A DNA stretch of 64,000 nucleotides from Climacteris rufus (taxonomy: Eukaryota > Chordata > Aves > Passeriformes > Climacteridae). The stretch covers positions 984,358-1,048,357 of the forward strand of contig VZRZ01002089.1 in the NCBI GenBank assembly GCA_013398175.1. The letters are read 5' to 3'. Positions within the stretch are counted from its first letter, which is position 1. Every line of letters starts with the position of its first letter. The notes beneath the pieces are model-generated. The model was given only the letters and a program-made list of their open reading frames with translations, made no database searches and was not told the DNA's origin. Of this stretch, positions 1-13,100 are shown piece by piece. Position numbers and translations under genes: made by a program.

Positions 1-2089
1 TTAATTAGAAGACAACTCCATCTTCTGGGCATTATTTTGAAGAAGATGAAGGTATGAGAAGCCAAGTGGACCTAGAGCCACATCAAAGGTACTCTGTGTT
101 TTTGAAGGGGCTTTATTTTTTTCCATTCCTGTTAGTATTACTGTGCATTCATGTTACTAAAACTATAGTTTCAAGCAGCCTCTCCTGCCTTGTCATAAAA
201 CACTTCTGAAGGAAAAGAAAGCCTCGGCATAAAGCAAGACAGAAGATGGAGACTGATGGAGGAGATAGAATGAATTGGCATTTAAGTGCATGAGTTTTAA
301 TTTACAGACATAAAGTTGAAAACCATGGGCAATACTGAGGGGGCAAGGTCACCTACAACATCATTTTAGATTGACTGTGTAGGGAAGGTGTGGAAACCAA
401 GCATTTTTCAGTCCCTAAGTTGACCGGAAAAAGTGGCGATTCTGGCTGATAACAACAGCAAAGAGAGAGACTGAAGGCAATGTCAAGGTAGTGAGCTCAG
501 AAGGTGGGAATGATGATGAAGCAGAGAAGGGAGAAAGAAGAGCTGAGACTGAGAGATCATTTACATGTTTATTTATCAAGTTTACTGATGATTAGATATC
601 CAATAAAAACCATTAAGAAAAAGATGGAGAGGATTTGACAGATGACAAGAGATCGGTAAGAAGGCAAACAGACATGAAAATCATTAGCAGGGAATTGATA
701 AAAATATTCTATGAACATTACATTGCTTGGGGAGATGTAGAGCAGAGGTAGAATGATTGCTTCCCAGAAGTAGTAAACTGAAGCAAAGAAAAGACAGCTA
801 TTGTTCTACGTCTAGGGAAATGATAACTAAACCTATCATTCAGAAATCTATAAAGATGTTAACTAAGTCATGCAAGATATTGAAAGATGATGTTAGAAGT
901 AAATTCACAGGCACGGAGATAGAAAATTTGATCTAGAAAAGCCACCCACAGAGGAAATAAAATAAATACTGGCAATCAATATATGTTTTTGATCACAACT
1001 TTTTGTAGCTAAAACTAGAAACAGATCTCTACTATATTTTATTTTTGAACAGCTTTTTCATAATCATACAGAATGGCATTGTGAAGAACTTTCAGAGAAT
1101 GCCATAAGAAAATTAAAACTGAGAAAACTGCAAACTAGTCTGGCACAGAAAAGCAGAGATTACTAGTATGAAAGGAGCTAGTGAATCCTAAAAAGTAAAG
1201 ATCGATTAAAAGCCATATCCTGCAAAACAGTGGATATGGAGGAAATGCTTGCAGGTGGCTTCTGTTTTTAGAAATTTACCAGGCATGTACAAGTTTTTCC
1301 ATGTGCCTTTCCAGAAGGAGAAGAAGAAGAAGACAGCACTTTCTTTACACTTCAGCTCCATTAAGATTCTCCCTTAAGAGAAATAAGACAGATAAGATCC
1401 TCAAAAAGCTCAAGCTTGTGGGTATGTTTACTAACCAGATTGGTCCCCTCTTTAAGTGCATCTGCATTTGCTTTGTATTTTAAAACCTGACCAAAGCAGA
1501 GAAAGATTTACTGGTCTAATATTGCTTGTTAGAATACTGAGCTAATGTTTTGAGCACTTGAAGCAGGAAGATCTGCATTCAATTAGGTCCCCCTCTGAAC
1601 ATGTGGTCCCCATCTGAAGGCATTATAAACCATACCTTTCTTAACTTGGATGAGATGTCCATTAGGATTCAAGGCTATCACCATCAAAACCTATCTGATA
1701 GGAAAGGAAGACCAACCCCCTCTTTGAATATTCATTTGACAACAGGCACAACACATAAATCAAGGGTTCAGAAGGAAGGCACGTTTGTTTCATTCATCCC
1801 AGATAACTGTGAAATTTCTCAAAATAGTGCTTTACTAAATTCTTGACTCTGATAATTTAGGAGACAGAATTTAGTCATAAATTTAGCATTTCCTGGTCTG
1901 CATCAGACTATTTCTCTAGTGGATATCAACCATTCTGAGTTTACTATTCAACATGATGCCCAAGCTGTCAGCACCAATGTATTCCCATTACATACACACC
2001 CCTCTACAGCTTAAACTGCATGAACACAAAATCAACTCTGAATTTATGCAGCTTTGTAGCTTAGATCAAACTACAGTGAAAAGGGCTGC

Positions 2090-2530
2090 GAGAAGTGGGG
2101 ATCCCCTCCCCTTCAATCAGGGCACTTAGCTGAATCTGCTATGACTGTACATGGCCATGTATTTTAATTTTCTGAACCTTGACCTGTGGATTCCACGTCA
2201 AAGGCCTAATGACCTTGAACCTTCCCTATCACTATGCGCTTTCCTGGAGACCACTGGACCAGATCCTGACACCAATGCTTTGATTTGACTTCCTGGATCG
2301 ATGTCAGATCTGCATCATTGTTATGGACTTGTCCACTGATGTGGAATATTAGCTGGGTCTGGCTACTATCACAGACCTTCTCTGCTTTTCTTGTTTGGAT
2401 GCTGTGGAATCTCACCTTTGCCAGTGAGGCCACTGGGTATGCCCTGCTGTATCCTGTTTTCCCTCACAGAGCAGCCTACTCTTGTTTCTCCCTGAACCCA
2501 GCAGCTAATAAGCATATGCTGCAACACTAA
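2090..2530. other. Unclassified possible retroelement relic
   Basis: A moderately G+C-rich stretch, distinct from its AT-rich flanks, with words such as GACCTTGAACCTTCCCTATC and TTTCCTGGAGACCACTGGAC and overlapping open frames on both strands. It is not CR1 as far as I can tell. I cannot name a family. Confidence 0.3.
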
Positions 2531-5346
2531 ATGCATTCTAGACAGGCTTGAGCAGAGCCACACAGAAAATATGAAACAGTACTGTTAGAAACACAGATCT
2601 CCTGTGTCTCAGTTTCATGTTGAGGCCATGATTCTAACTTTCCTCACAGGAGTTCATAACTAGGTCTTTGTATTCTGGAGGCATGTCTAATTCATCTTGA
2701 ATATTCTCCATGGAGGACATAAACTGGATTAAGATTTGCTTAAGGGATTGTAAAAGCTTGTCTTGGGGCACTGTGAAATACAATTGTCAGGATAATGCAC
2801 ACATACTTTATTTGGATTGTTTACATCATGCATGGCAGAACAAAACCCAGTACCTCAGTGGGACATATAGATACTATCCAATATAAGTAGTAAGTAATAC
2901 TAATTAGACTGAGTTTGATTTACTTGTTCACATTGTTGAATTCTAAATTAACTTTAATAACTCAGGAGAAATATCTCGGTGTTATTATGGTCATTTCAAT
3001 AAAACAACTGCACAATGAAGAGATGCTTTAGAAGAGATCTAACTAGAAAATAGGACCTATAAAGAATGACAGAGCTTGGTTATTATGAGCTGTTATAACA
3101 CAATCGCATGAATCACTCTGGCATGTGGACCTTCTGCTCAGCTTCTGTTATCTGCTTCTGGTCATCCCATCTCCAGCATCCTCCACTTCTTCCCTCCCAC
3201 TTCCCCCAAAAGAGAGGCTTTCCATGTGTATCAAAGTTGTGGGAGAAGCAATCAAAAAAGATCCAAGTATTTAAAAAAGAAATGGAAACAAACAGTCAAC
3301 TAGTCAGCGAAGTCAGATGTTATACCATTACTGTTTCCATTGTCAGAATTCAGGTGCCTTATATGTTCATTCATTTTGAGTGCAGTTGACAGGGAAAAGA
3401 CAGAGATGCCCAATTAGGGTTGCTTGTGTTACCTTCTCAGGGTTTTAAAAAAATCGTCTGAATTTTGTGTGCACAGTGAGCTTAAATTGTGTTTAGGAAT
3501 GCTGGATTAACCCTTACCTGTGCTGCTGAGTACATAAAATGCAAGCACATTATTACTGACATCAATGCCAAAACTAAGCACAGAATATGATCCAAATAAT
3601 TAACTCAAGATATAATGTAGCATTATACCTGCAGCAGAGAGGCTTCTAAGTCTTAAAAAGTCTATTTGGATTTAGATCAAATTTTCAGATGCCCTTACAG
3701 TGCCTTCAGTTTTGCTTTTCCATGAAGTAGAGAATTACCACTTTGGACAGCTAATCTGTAGAAAGTATTGTGAGTAAGAAAATGTCTCTGGTTTTCCTGA
3801 GGCATGACAGACACAGTCATAAGGAGCCATCACTGTGCCTGGCTCTGCAACACTTGCATTACTAACACAAGCACCTGATGGGACTCTTTGGCACTACATC
3901 CTACCTGCAACCTATTTTCTGTTACAGTTATTCCAATACAAATATTGGCTGTATTGCTATTGTTCTTTTCTTCAGTTTCTTATAGTGTTCACCGCAGTGT
4001 GTTTATGAAATATATTTTCAGAATAGGAATCCCCCAAACTGGAACTATACTGCTTTGGTGAACTATCCCTTATGTCCTGGAAATATTACCTGCAGGTACA
4101 AGGTCTATAAAATTTGATTCTACACTGTGCAATATTCCAGAAAACCCAATTACACCTACAATGTAAATTGGAAAGGAAGAGTTTGTGCATGTTATTACAT
4201 AAAAAATCATGGTGATTTTTTTTTTAAAGGAATATCATGAACATGAAATACGGAAATAAGAAGCAAGGATGGAATTTTTTTTTTTCTACTGAGCAACAGT
4301 TTTTGTTACCCACCAACACAACAAAATGGCTTCAATTAATTTCCTGTACCTGAAAGTCCTAACACAGATTGACTGAATATATATGTCAGAGAAGCTATTC
4401 ATTTACTTGAAAATTTTTGCAAGTTCTTTTTAAAAATAATCTATGTTTTCAGTCTTGCAAAATTATTCAGTGTCAAGTATTCTACACCTGAGTCCCATTC
4501 TGCTATTACTGCCATACCATATTTGGGGTAGCTGTAACTATCTCCACAGCTAAATCTAGGAGATAGCCAGAAAAAAAAGAAAAAAAGATTTCTTGCCTTA
4601 CAATTTTTCATGTATTATAATCTGTAGTCAAGATGGCTTTCCTAGTACAAATCATTCCCTGGAGAACTGGACAATCAAAACATGCAACTATATATGATCC
4701 TTCTTCCCCACCATATCCTGATTATAGCATTGTTACCCAACAAATAGTATTTTACAGGATGCTGGAAAGAAAATTGCTTTTTCCCCCCCTTTAGTTATTT
4801 TCCTCTCTCTATTCTGTGTAGTTTTTTTTCAGTGCTATTGCCTTTATAGAATATTTTTTATGTACTAAATGGGTTTTCTGTCTCTAATCCCAAAACAGCT
4901 AAATGGTGCTTTATTGGAAACCAAACTGACTGCACTCTGGTGGCAAACATTCATAATCAAATTTCTAAACTGAGCAAAAAAGGAACAAAGTTAGGGGTCA
5001 GTGTAGGGATGCTCAGTTATTTGATAATATTTCAAAACAGTAGCTTTTTTCAGAAGCACAGATGTGCCAGCATAATCTGGACCAACCTTGATATGAAATC
5101 TGGCTATTAATTAAATCTTGATTATTTAAAAACGTGTGCTCTACAATTACATTATGTTTATTGCAAAAGGACGTTTGAATTGCAATTAACCATTTTCAAA
5201 AGGTGCTCAAAGTCATCATTCAGTAAATGAGACTTTCAGTGCATGTGCTGAGACAACATACTGGTTACAGCGCTTGGAGAAAGAAATTGATTGGACATAG
5301 AATAATTTTTTTCCCCAAAACTTATACGACCAGCCACATCTGACCG

Positions 5347-5370
5347 CCTCCTTCTGGGGTCAGAAGGAGG
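5347..5370. repeat. 10-bp perfect inverted repeat at the CR1 5' junction
   Basis: CCTCCTTCTG, spacer GGGT, then CAGAAGGAGG. It lies at the upstream edge of recognisable CR1 sequence in the 5341-6730 copy. Confidence 0.95.
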
Positions 5371-6424
5371 ATCCAGACAACTACAGTCCTGTCAGCTTGA
5401 TCTCCATGTCAGGCCAGGTCTTGAGTAAGCAGATCCTTTTGAGTGACAACACAAGGCATGTGCAGGACAATAAGGCAATCAGGCCAAGGCAGTATGGGTT
5501 TAGGAAAGACAGGTCCTGCTTGATAGACCTGGTCACCTTCTATGAAAAGGTGACCCACTTACTGGATGAGGGAAAGGCTGTGGATGTTGTCTACCTAGAC
5601 TTCAGTAAAGCCTTTGGCACTGTCTGCCCTACCACTCTCCTGCAGAAACCGACAGCCCATGGCTGAGACAGCTGCACTCTTCACTAGGACAAAAACTGTC
5701 TGGGTGGCTGAGCCCAGAGAGTGGCGGCCAATGCAGTCACAACCAGCTGGCAGCTGGTCACCAGAGGGGTTCCCCAGAGCTCAGCTTTAGGGCCAGTCCT
5801 GTTTAATGTATTTATCCATGATCTGGGAAAGGGGATCGAATGCACCTTCAGCCAGTTTGCAGATGACACCAAGCTGGGTGGGAGTGTTGGAAGCTGGAGG
5901 GTAGGAAGGTTCTGCAGAGGGATCAGGGCAATCTGGACCAATGAGCAGAGAAAATAGTATGAGGTTCAATAGGACAAAGTGCCAAGTCCTGTACATGGGT
6001 CACAACAATCCCGTGCAGCACTATGGGCTGGGGACAGAGTGGCTGGAAAGCTGCCCAATGGAAAATGACCTGGGGGTGCTGGTCGATAGCAGCTGAACAT
6101 GAGCCATCAGTGTGCCCAGGTAGCCAAGGCCAGTGGCCTGTATCAGCAACAGTGCAGCTGGCAGGGCCAGGCAGTGCTCGGCACTGGTGATGCCACACCT
6201 CAAGTGCTGTATTCAGTTCTGGGCCCCCCTCTACAAGAAAGACATTGAAGTGCTGGAGCATGTCTGGAGAAGGGCAACAGAGCTGGCACAGGATCTGAAG
6301 CCCAATTCTTATGAGGAGTGGCTGAGGGAGCTGGGGTTGTTTAACATGGAGAAAAGGAGGCTCAGGGAAGACCTCTAAAACTACCTGAAAGGAGGTTATC
6401 ACCAGCTGGGATCATTATTATAAG

Positions 6425-6464
6425 TTGTCTTATAACTTATTATAAGTAACAAGTTATAAGACAA
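6425..6464. repeat. 14-bp perfect inverted repeat inside CR1
   Basis: Arms TTGTCTTATAACTT (6425-6438) and AAGTTATAAGACAA (6451-6464) with a 12-base spacer. The right arm is normal CR1 context (before GAGGAGATGG). The left arm appears to be an inverted copy. Confidence 0.95.
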
Positions 6465-7460
6465 GAGGAGATGGACTCAAGTTATTCCAGTGGAGGTTTA
6501 GAGCAGATATTAGGAAGAATTTCTTAAATTAAAGGGTTCTGAAGCATTGGAACATTCTTCCCAGGCAATTGGTGGAGTCTTCATCCCTGGAGTTATTTAA
6601 CAGTTGTGTAGATGTGGCACTTAGAGACATGGTTTAGTAGTGAATGCAGCAGTGTTATGTTAATGGTTGGACTCAATGATCTTAAAGGGTCTTTTCCAAC
6701 CTTAACATTTCTACGGTTCTATGATTCCATAAACATTAAAAATAGAGCTAATGAGGATTTAGCAGAAGAAATAAAAGAAGTAAAATCAGTAAAGTGAAAC
6801 AGCTCATTTAAGCACATTAATAGGAACAAACAAGATTTGTTAATCAACAGGGGTATATAATACTGGGAATTATACACAAGATAGGATAAGAGGGGGATGA
6901 AAGCCCTTAAACAAAATGTGCAAGTATGTTTTAATAGGTAAATCCTTGAGTTTTTTAATAACTACATTTAGGTTATGTTTATGGAATTTTTATATTATGC
7001 CTTCTTTCACTTTTTGCTCTTTCTGCAACAGATCAATTCAACGTGGGTCCAAACGATTAAGCTGAGAACCAAGAAACCTCTCTTGAATACTACGTTGACC
7101 TCGTTTTTCTTACATTCCTGGGAAAATCCTTGCCACCAAATACAGAATCATTTTCTCTAGTCCAAACTTCAGTATACTAGAGACTGGATTTGAATGAAAA
7201 AAAATCTACGTGTTTAAATACTTCAACTAAATGAAACTATTTCAACATGAAAGATTAAGATGGCAATATACTCAGTCCTAATGTTCTGTACCACCAAGAG
7301 GTTCAAATGCCGTGAAGAAACAAAATAATATTTTGGCAATTTAACAATTTCTAGCTTGTCAGACAGTCTGTGCTGTCTAACACAGATGTGAGATAATATA
7401 ACTTTATTTAAGACTTTCTAATGGAAGGTTTAGCTTTATTTCAGTGAAGCACTAAATAAG

Positions 7461-7476
7461 AAAAAAAAAAAAAAAA
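7461..7476 (+). repeat. A16 tract
   Basis: A homopolymer followed directly by GCAGGTTGAACAATCT, a word also found next to the A tract at 32408-32422. Confidence 0.95.
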
Positions 7477-9924
7477 GCAGGTTGAACAATCTCATTTCAT
7501 GCCCAGCTATAGCTAGGAGAGACTTTAAACATTTCTCAAACCACTGACAGTGCAGATCAATGTGAACATAGAGAATGCTGAATGACAGGTAAAAATTTGG
7601 ATGCAGCAGCTGGTGCTATCAATAGAAATTATATCTATAGGGAAAAAGATCCTTTAAAAAATCCATTAAAAATGTGCATGTGGGTCTCTAGACAGAGACT
7701 CTCTCAAACCATGCATTAAAAAGCTCATGAGTAAATATGTTGCTAGAGAATTTAAAGAATAACCAAATTATGAACACTAGAAGAATACCATTTCTAAGTA
7801 GAAGTAGTCCCACATTTGAATGTCTGACCCTATTGATGTGCAGTCTCTATGACTTCATTTTGCAAGAGTTTTGGGTATCTATAATTTTAACTTCCAAAAA
7901 TTATTTCTAAGTACAACCAGAAATGTAAAATAATGATGCAGTATAAAATCATCAGCCATGTCTTCCAGTAGTAGAACTATTCATCCAAGAAACAGGTATA
8001 AGTTCAATCTGGCAAAGTTAAATGACATTCATTTTGCAGAAATTAACTTTTCTTTGTGCATTGTTGACTGTGAATGGAGACCATTATTTTTCATTGCCTA
8101 GATAGCAATGCAATTTTCAAAGCTAAATGAGCATTAAAAACATCCATTCCATGCTTCTGCAATGAACAATCTAAGATACCTAATGGCAAAATGAGACATT
8201 CCCTTTAATCTTTATGAACATATTGTATCCTCTTGAGGTTAAAATGAGAAAGGAGGGAATAATCTTGCTGTATTTTTGATAAATGCTTCCCTCACAAACA
8301 TGAGAAGTTTTGTGTCCAAATGCAGCAGCCTGCCTCACTGCCAATCCCTGAAGATCCAATCATCCTGATGACTGTCCCACAGTTTCTTCCCCTGGGGCAG
8401 GCCAGTCTCTTTTCATTCCTCTGCTTTATTGGAGATGAGATTTTGGTGCCAATATAGGAAAGAAATAAGTTTCACCAAAGGGCACAATTCATACACATAT
8501 GAATAGGTTTCCAAGTATGTGCCTTTGATATCAGCTCACAGTCTAGCTATGCTCCTCTACAACAGGACCAGAGATAGGATATTCTGGACAAACCACTATA
8601 CTAATACACTATTTTCCTATAGGTGTTCTTGAAATCTAACTCCCTTCGAAATACTTGACTACGGAGTAACAGAAGGCTGTAAGATTTTAATAGCAATGTG
8701 TTACAAAAAACATCATATAACTAACTATTAAGTAAAGCAACTGGTGGTCAAAGTGGAAGATCTTATATGATAGAAAAAAATTCCACAAAATAGCAGTCAT
8801 TAAGTAACAGCATAATTATTGAACCGCAGATTATACGAAAAATAATTTAAGCAATGAAATAAAATGTCTTTTCTAGAAGACCATTTCCCAAACTATATTA
8901 TTAGAAGATATACAGAATAATGCTGCATATGGCTGATTACATATCTCCATGTATGTAGAGAGGTTTTGTTTAACCAAAAAAGGAAAACAACCACAACAAT
9001 ATCAAGCTATCTGGCACCACTGCAGGGTGATTTAAGCATTTATGCATGCACCTAGTGCAATTCAAACGCTGCAGGCCACAGAGCTGTAACACATATTCTG
9101 CATGAGCAAAAGTTCTTTTTCTGTTTCCTTCCCACTGTAGTGGAAACTTAGAGCAAGGAAAAAGCAAAACAAAAAAGTATACTTAGCATCCATAGTAGAA
9201 CAAACCTATGATTTATATCACAAATATAATCAAAGATCTTTATCTCAACCTTCAGATAGAGAAGAAAATGGAGTCCTAAAACACACACCAGAAGTCAAGG
9301 GAAAGCAAAACTAACACCATGAAATGGGTGAACTTATAGGTTCAGAAATCACAAGGCATAAAATATACTTCAGAACTTTCAGGTCCTGTTCGTGATTTTA
9401 GCACACCCAGTACATGGACCCTTTGGGATACTTTGCACTGATCTTACTGACACTTAGCTCTGTCGGCATTATGCAATCTTATCTTAACAGAATGGCAGAG
9501 ATATACATAGTATCTTTGGTCTATATACTGAAGCCAGGCTCTCCTTATTACAAAAAGATATTAAAAATTACACTTACATGAACACAATTACTCAGAATTA
9601 TATCTGCATATGTTCGCATGAATTTGAAGCTTGATCTCAACAATGTCTTACAGCTTCATTGCCAAAATAATTATTTACCATAAAAATACTTTTCTCTGAT
9701 ATTATTAATCCACTAACACCCCCATGAAACTGACTTGAAAAATGAAATATTTCTATCCAGTTTGTTACCTCTTACCTTCAGGCTATGCAGTTTGAAAAAG
9801 GGAGACCTTTACCACTATCTGGAATTAAAATCTACAGTCACCACCAAGAAAATAATACTTCTTTAGTACAGCAGGTTTATTTGACTAATATTCTGGATGA
9901 AAATTCTTCCCCTTCCTTTTCTGT

Positions 9925-10100
9925 TTGTTTTACTGCTTGTTTGTTTGTTTGGGTTTTTAGCTTCTTTGGATTTTTTGTTGTTGTTGCTAATTCTATTTGT
10001 TTTCTTGGGGGGGAGGAGGCAGTTCTGGTATTATTGTTGGGTTGGTTGGGTGGGGTTTTTTTGTTGTTGTTTTTGTTTTTTCTTGGTTTTTATTTCCCAC
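9925..10100 (+). repeat. T/G low-complexity tract
   Basis: TTGT and TTTG units with G runs (GTTGGGTTGGTTGGGTGGGG). It produces spurious hydrophobic reading frames. Confidence 0.9.
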
Positions 10101-13100
10101 CCTCAAAAGGCCAGAAAATGAAAAAGAACTTTGGCAGTCATTATGCCATATCATTAGCTTGGTATAAACCATGTTAACTCCTTAGTCACAGCGGAGCTTT
10201 GGTAATAGACCTCTTTCTGACACAGTGCAAACATCATGCAGAGACAATACATGTGTTTATTCCTGTTTCAACTAACTTATAATTTGTGGAGTCTTTAATT
10301 CTATTTAATTTTCCTTCTTTCATTTTCAGTAGTGAGTGAGTAACAAAATGCTGCAGAAATCATTAAAACTGAGGGTGAACTTCACTATTTGCAGTACTTA
10401 GCCACATTATCTCTAGCTGACCATCTCTAGCTGATGTGCTACCAAATGATGGCTGGACACTCTTGTAATTCTTTCAGGGACAAAAATTGCAGAATGAGTC
10501 ATCAGTCTGCATAGAATTGCATCTTGTTATTGGACTGTGGTACTCCTGTTCAAGGGGAGGACAGTATTGTTTGGAATATCTTGACACTACACTTCATTGA
10601 ACATGATTGTTGCCACTTGGCACTACCTTACTATGAAATGAACACTCTTGGGTGTGCATTGACTCTGTTACTGCATTAATGAAAAATTATCACCATAGAT
10701 TCTTAATTACTACCCCCTTAAGCCTCATCCTACCTGGAAATTGTTGGAAGTCACCTAAATGTGCAGCTGTCTGAAGCAAAGGAGTGAATAAGCCCAGATA
10801 TTTAATTTCTCAGGTCAACAGTTAAATGCACCAGTTAAACCATGGCCTGTAATACAAGTTGATTCCTTTAGAAAACAACAGCTTTTAGTTGCTCATTTAA
10901 AAAAACCAGAATGATTCAGGTAGGAGTTTCTAGAGATAGAAATTTAGGAATGATATAAAATATGAGATACATAATTTAAATACTGTAAAGAGGAATTTCC
11001 ACAAATAGACTGCAGATATTGCTTTCTGTTTCAGTTGGAGGCATTTTTCTTTTAATGAGAAAAAAGGCTGGATATCTGTGTGTTTTATAGCTTCCATTTC
11101 TTTAGAACATTTTACTCCACTTAATATAAGGTAGAAAAGGGAAACACATTAAATTATTCCAATTTCCTATAGCACCCATTTAAAAATACTGAATGGTTAG
11201 CTTTACCTTTAGCTTTAAATTTAAATTTAGCTTTACCTTTCAGGTTCCTTAATAAATCGTATATGCAAAACTAACTACAGAATTATGACCACTGCTAAGA
11301 GTATAGCTAGAGAATCAAGTTAGGCTTTCATCCACATTTGTGAATATTGTGTGATAGCGATTTATATAGACATTCCCTTGATATTTGGAATTTTTAATCT
11401 TAAGTAACTGAGAGCTGTATTTTCTCAGGATCATTGCGTATGCAGGTTTAGAAAAGTGAGAAAAAATCTACTATTTTATGCACCTTTCACCACAAGTTTT
11501 CAGTGAACGTGAATAATTTAATAAGCTTATTTTATATTGAGAAAGAAATAGGAGCTCTTGAGCATTTGCTTCAGGCACCAAGTCAGATGTTGCAATGAGC
11601 TAGACCTTCGAAGTGTGCATGGAGTCTTTCCCCTTTAATCAGTGGAGAAAGCTTGAGTCTTCTGAAAGACAACATATTGACCTGGTCAAGGAAATGCTGA
11701 GACTGCTGCAAAGCAAATTATATGAATATATATGGAGCAGAGGTATACAAGGGTATTAAGAAATTGCAATTGACCTTACTTTGTAGTTTCCCTCATCTTT
11801 TATCTATTCTTTTTCTCTTCTGGAAGCCTTTAGCCACAGATTATCACACATGGTTTGAGCAAGCAAAGAGTACAGAAACAGAGAGTGATACTGGCAGTGT
11901 GTGAATCTTAGAATTTGAAGAATTTTTTGAGGACTGAAGAAAAAAATAGAAAAGAAGAGCATCTGCTCAACCAACAGCATACATGTTTGTGGCACGAAAG
12001 ACTGATGGGCTCCATCCAAGTGTGAAACAAAGAGGATGAGAACCAGGAGCCAAAGTCATGCATGAAAAAAACAGGTGGCAGAAGGCAGAAATTAGAACTT
12101 CTCTGACCACTATGTTTGCAATCTAAGAACAAGAGTGTGACCAGCTATGCACCACAGGACAATGAGAAAAGCATTAATTCTGCCTGTGAGGACTGGTTTC
12201 TCAACTGGACTATTCCCTGAATGATTCCTTGACAATGTTTGGGTAGGTGCCAAGAATTAAACAGTGTGAACAAAAGTGGGACAGCTCTGAAGCCTGAATT
12301 TTGTCCTTTTTATTTCATATTTATAAACACAGTCATAAAAGCCAGATCCTAGACTGAAATGGGAAGATGTATGGCACTGGCTCTTTTAGGCTGTTTTGAG
12401 AAGAAATGGAAACAGGCAAAAGTCCATGTAGAAAAATTATGTAATTAAATATAAGAAAAGATTGTTATCTAAATATTGATTACTTTGGTGTGTAGTTTAC
12501 TAGTTATTCAAAGGAGAATATAAATATTACATGAATTAAAGAGGACTTGTGTTTTTATATCTATTAGCAATGTATTTCATTGCAAAACCATGCAAGTTTC
12601 ACTTTATTTTTTTCCTTGTGAAAACTTGTTCCTGATAACCGTGCCCTCCCCCCCAATTATATTAATCTTTATAGAGGTATTTACACATGAAGTATGACAC
12701 ACTACAAGGAGTGATTCCTGTTCACCATTCCAGTAGAAAGTGCAATTCACACAGTGGCTTAAAGGTGAAATTTTGATAACCTGATGGAAACAGGAGAGAA
12801 ATGGCTTTTTGGGGCCACTCTACGGATTTTGCATATTTATTTGTCTGACAGGTGCAATTTTCTTTCTATTAGGAGAAAATGTTGAGATATTAGCAGCTGC
12901 ATTTTTACTGACTATAAATACCCGCTTTAAAATTCACAATACTGTGCTTTAGCACTACACAGCCTCAGAACCAGAAGCAATTTCATTACAAATGAATTAT
13001 GAGTATATGTGTATAAATTTATAAAAATATTTGTTTCCTGACTGAAAATTTTAGACATTTTCTTTATACCTTTGTACAAATTAATATCAATGCTGTGGCC

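Larger units (their letters stand above)
5341..6730 (+). mobile_element. CR1 LINE, 5'-truncated, with reverse-transcriptase remnants
   Basis: The plus-oriented copy starts in ORF2. The reverse-transcriptase block YLDFSKAF is at 5592-5615, and the catalytic box appears as FADDTKLGG starting at 5856 in the same frame. A stop at 5664 separates them. Later parts decode pieces typical of CR1 (PHLKCCIQFWAPLYKKDIEV, then EEWLRELGLFNMEKRRLRED) in shifted frames. The 3' end has the usual CR1 signature (GGTTGGACTCAATGATCTTA, then TTCTATGATTC). Stops and frameshifts show it is inactive. It lies antisense in the last ADGRB3 intron. Confidence 0.95.

Noticed and set aside
5397..6402. Several reading frames of 60-159 codons on both strands
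   Set aside because: They lie inside a CR1 element: plus frames are broken ORF2 pieces and minus frames are shadows.
9785..10177. 130-codon hydrophobic frame resembling a membrane protein
   Set aside because: The hydrophobic part is translated T/G simple sequence; no homology or splice context.
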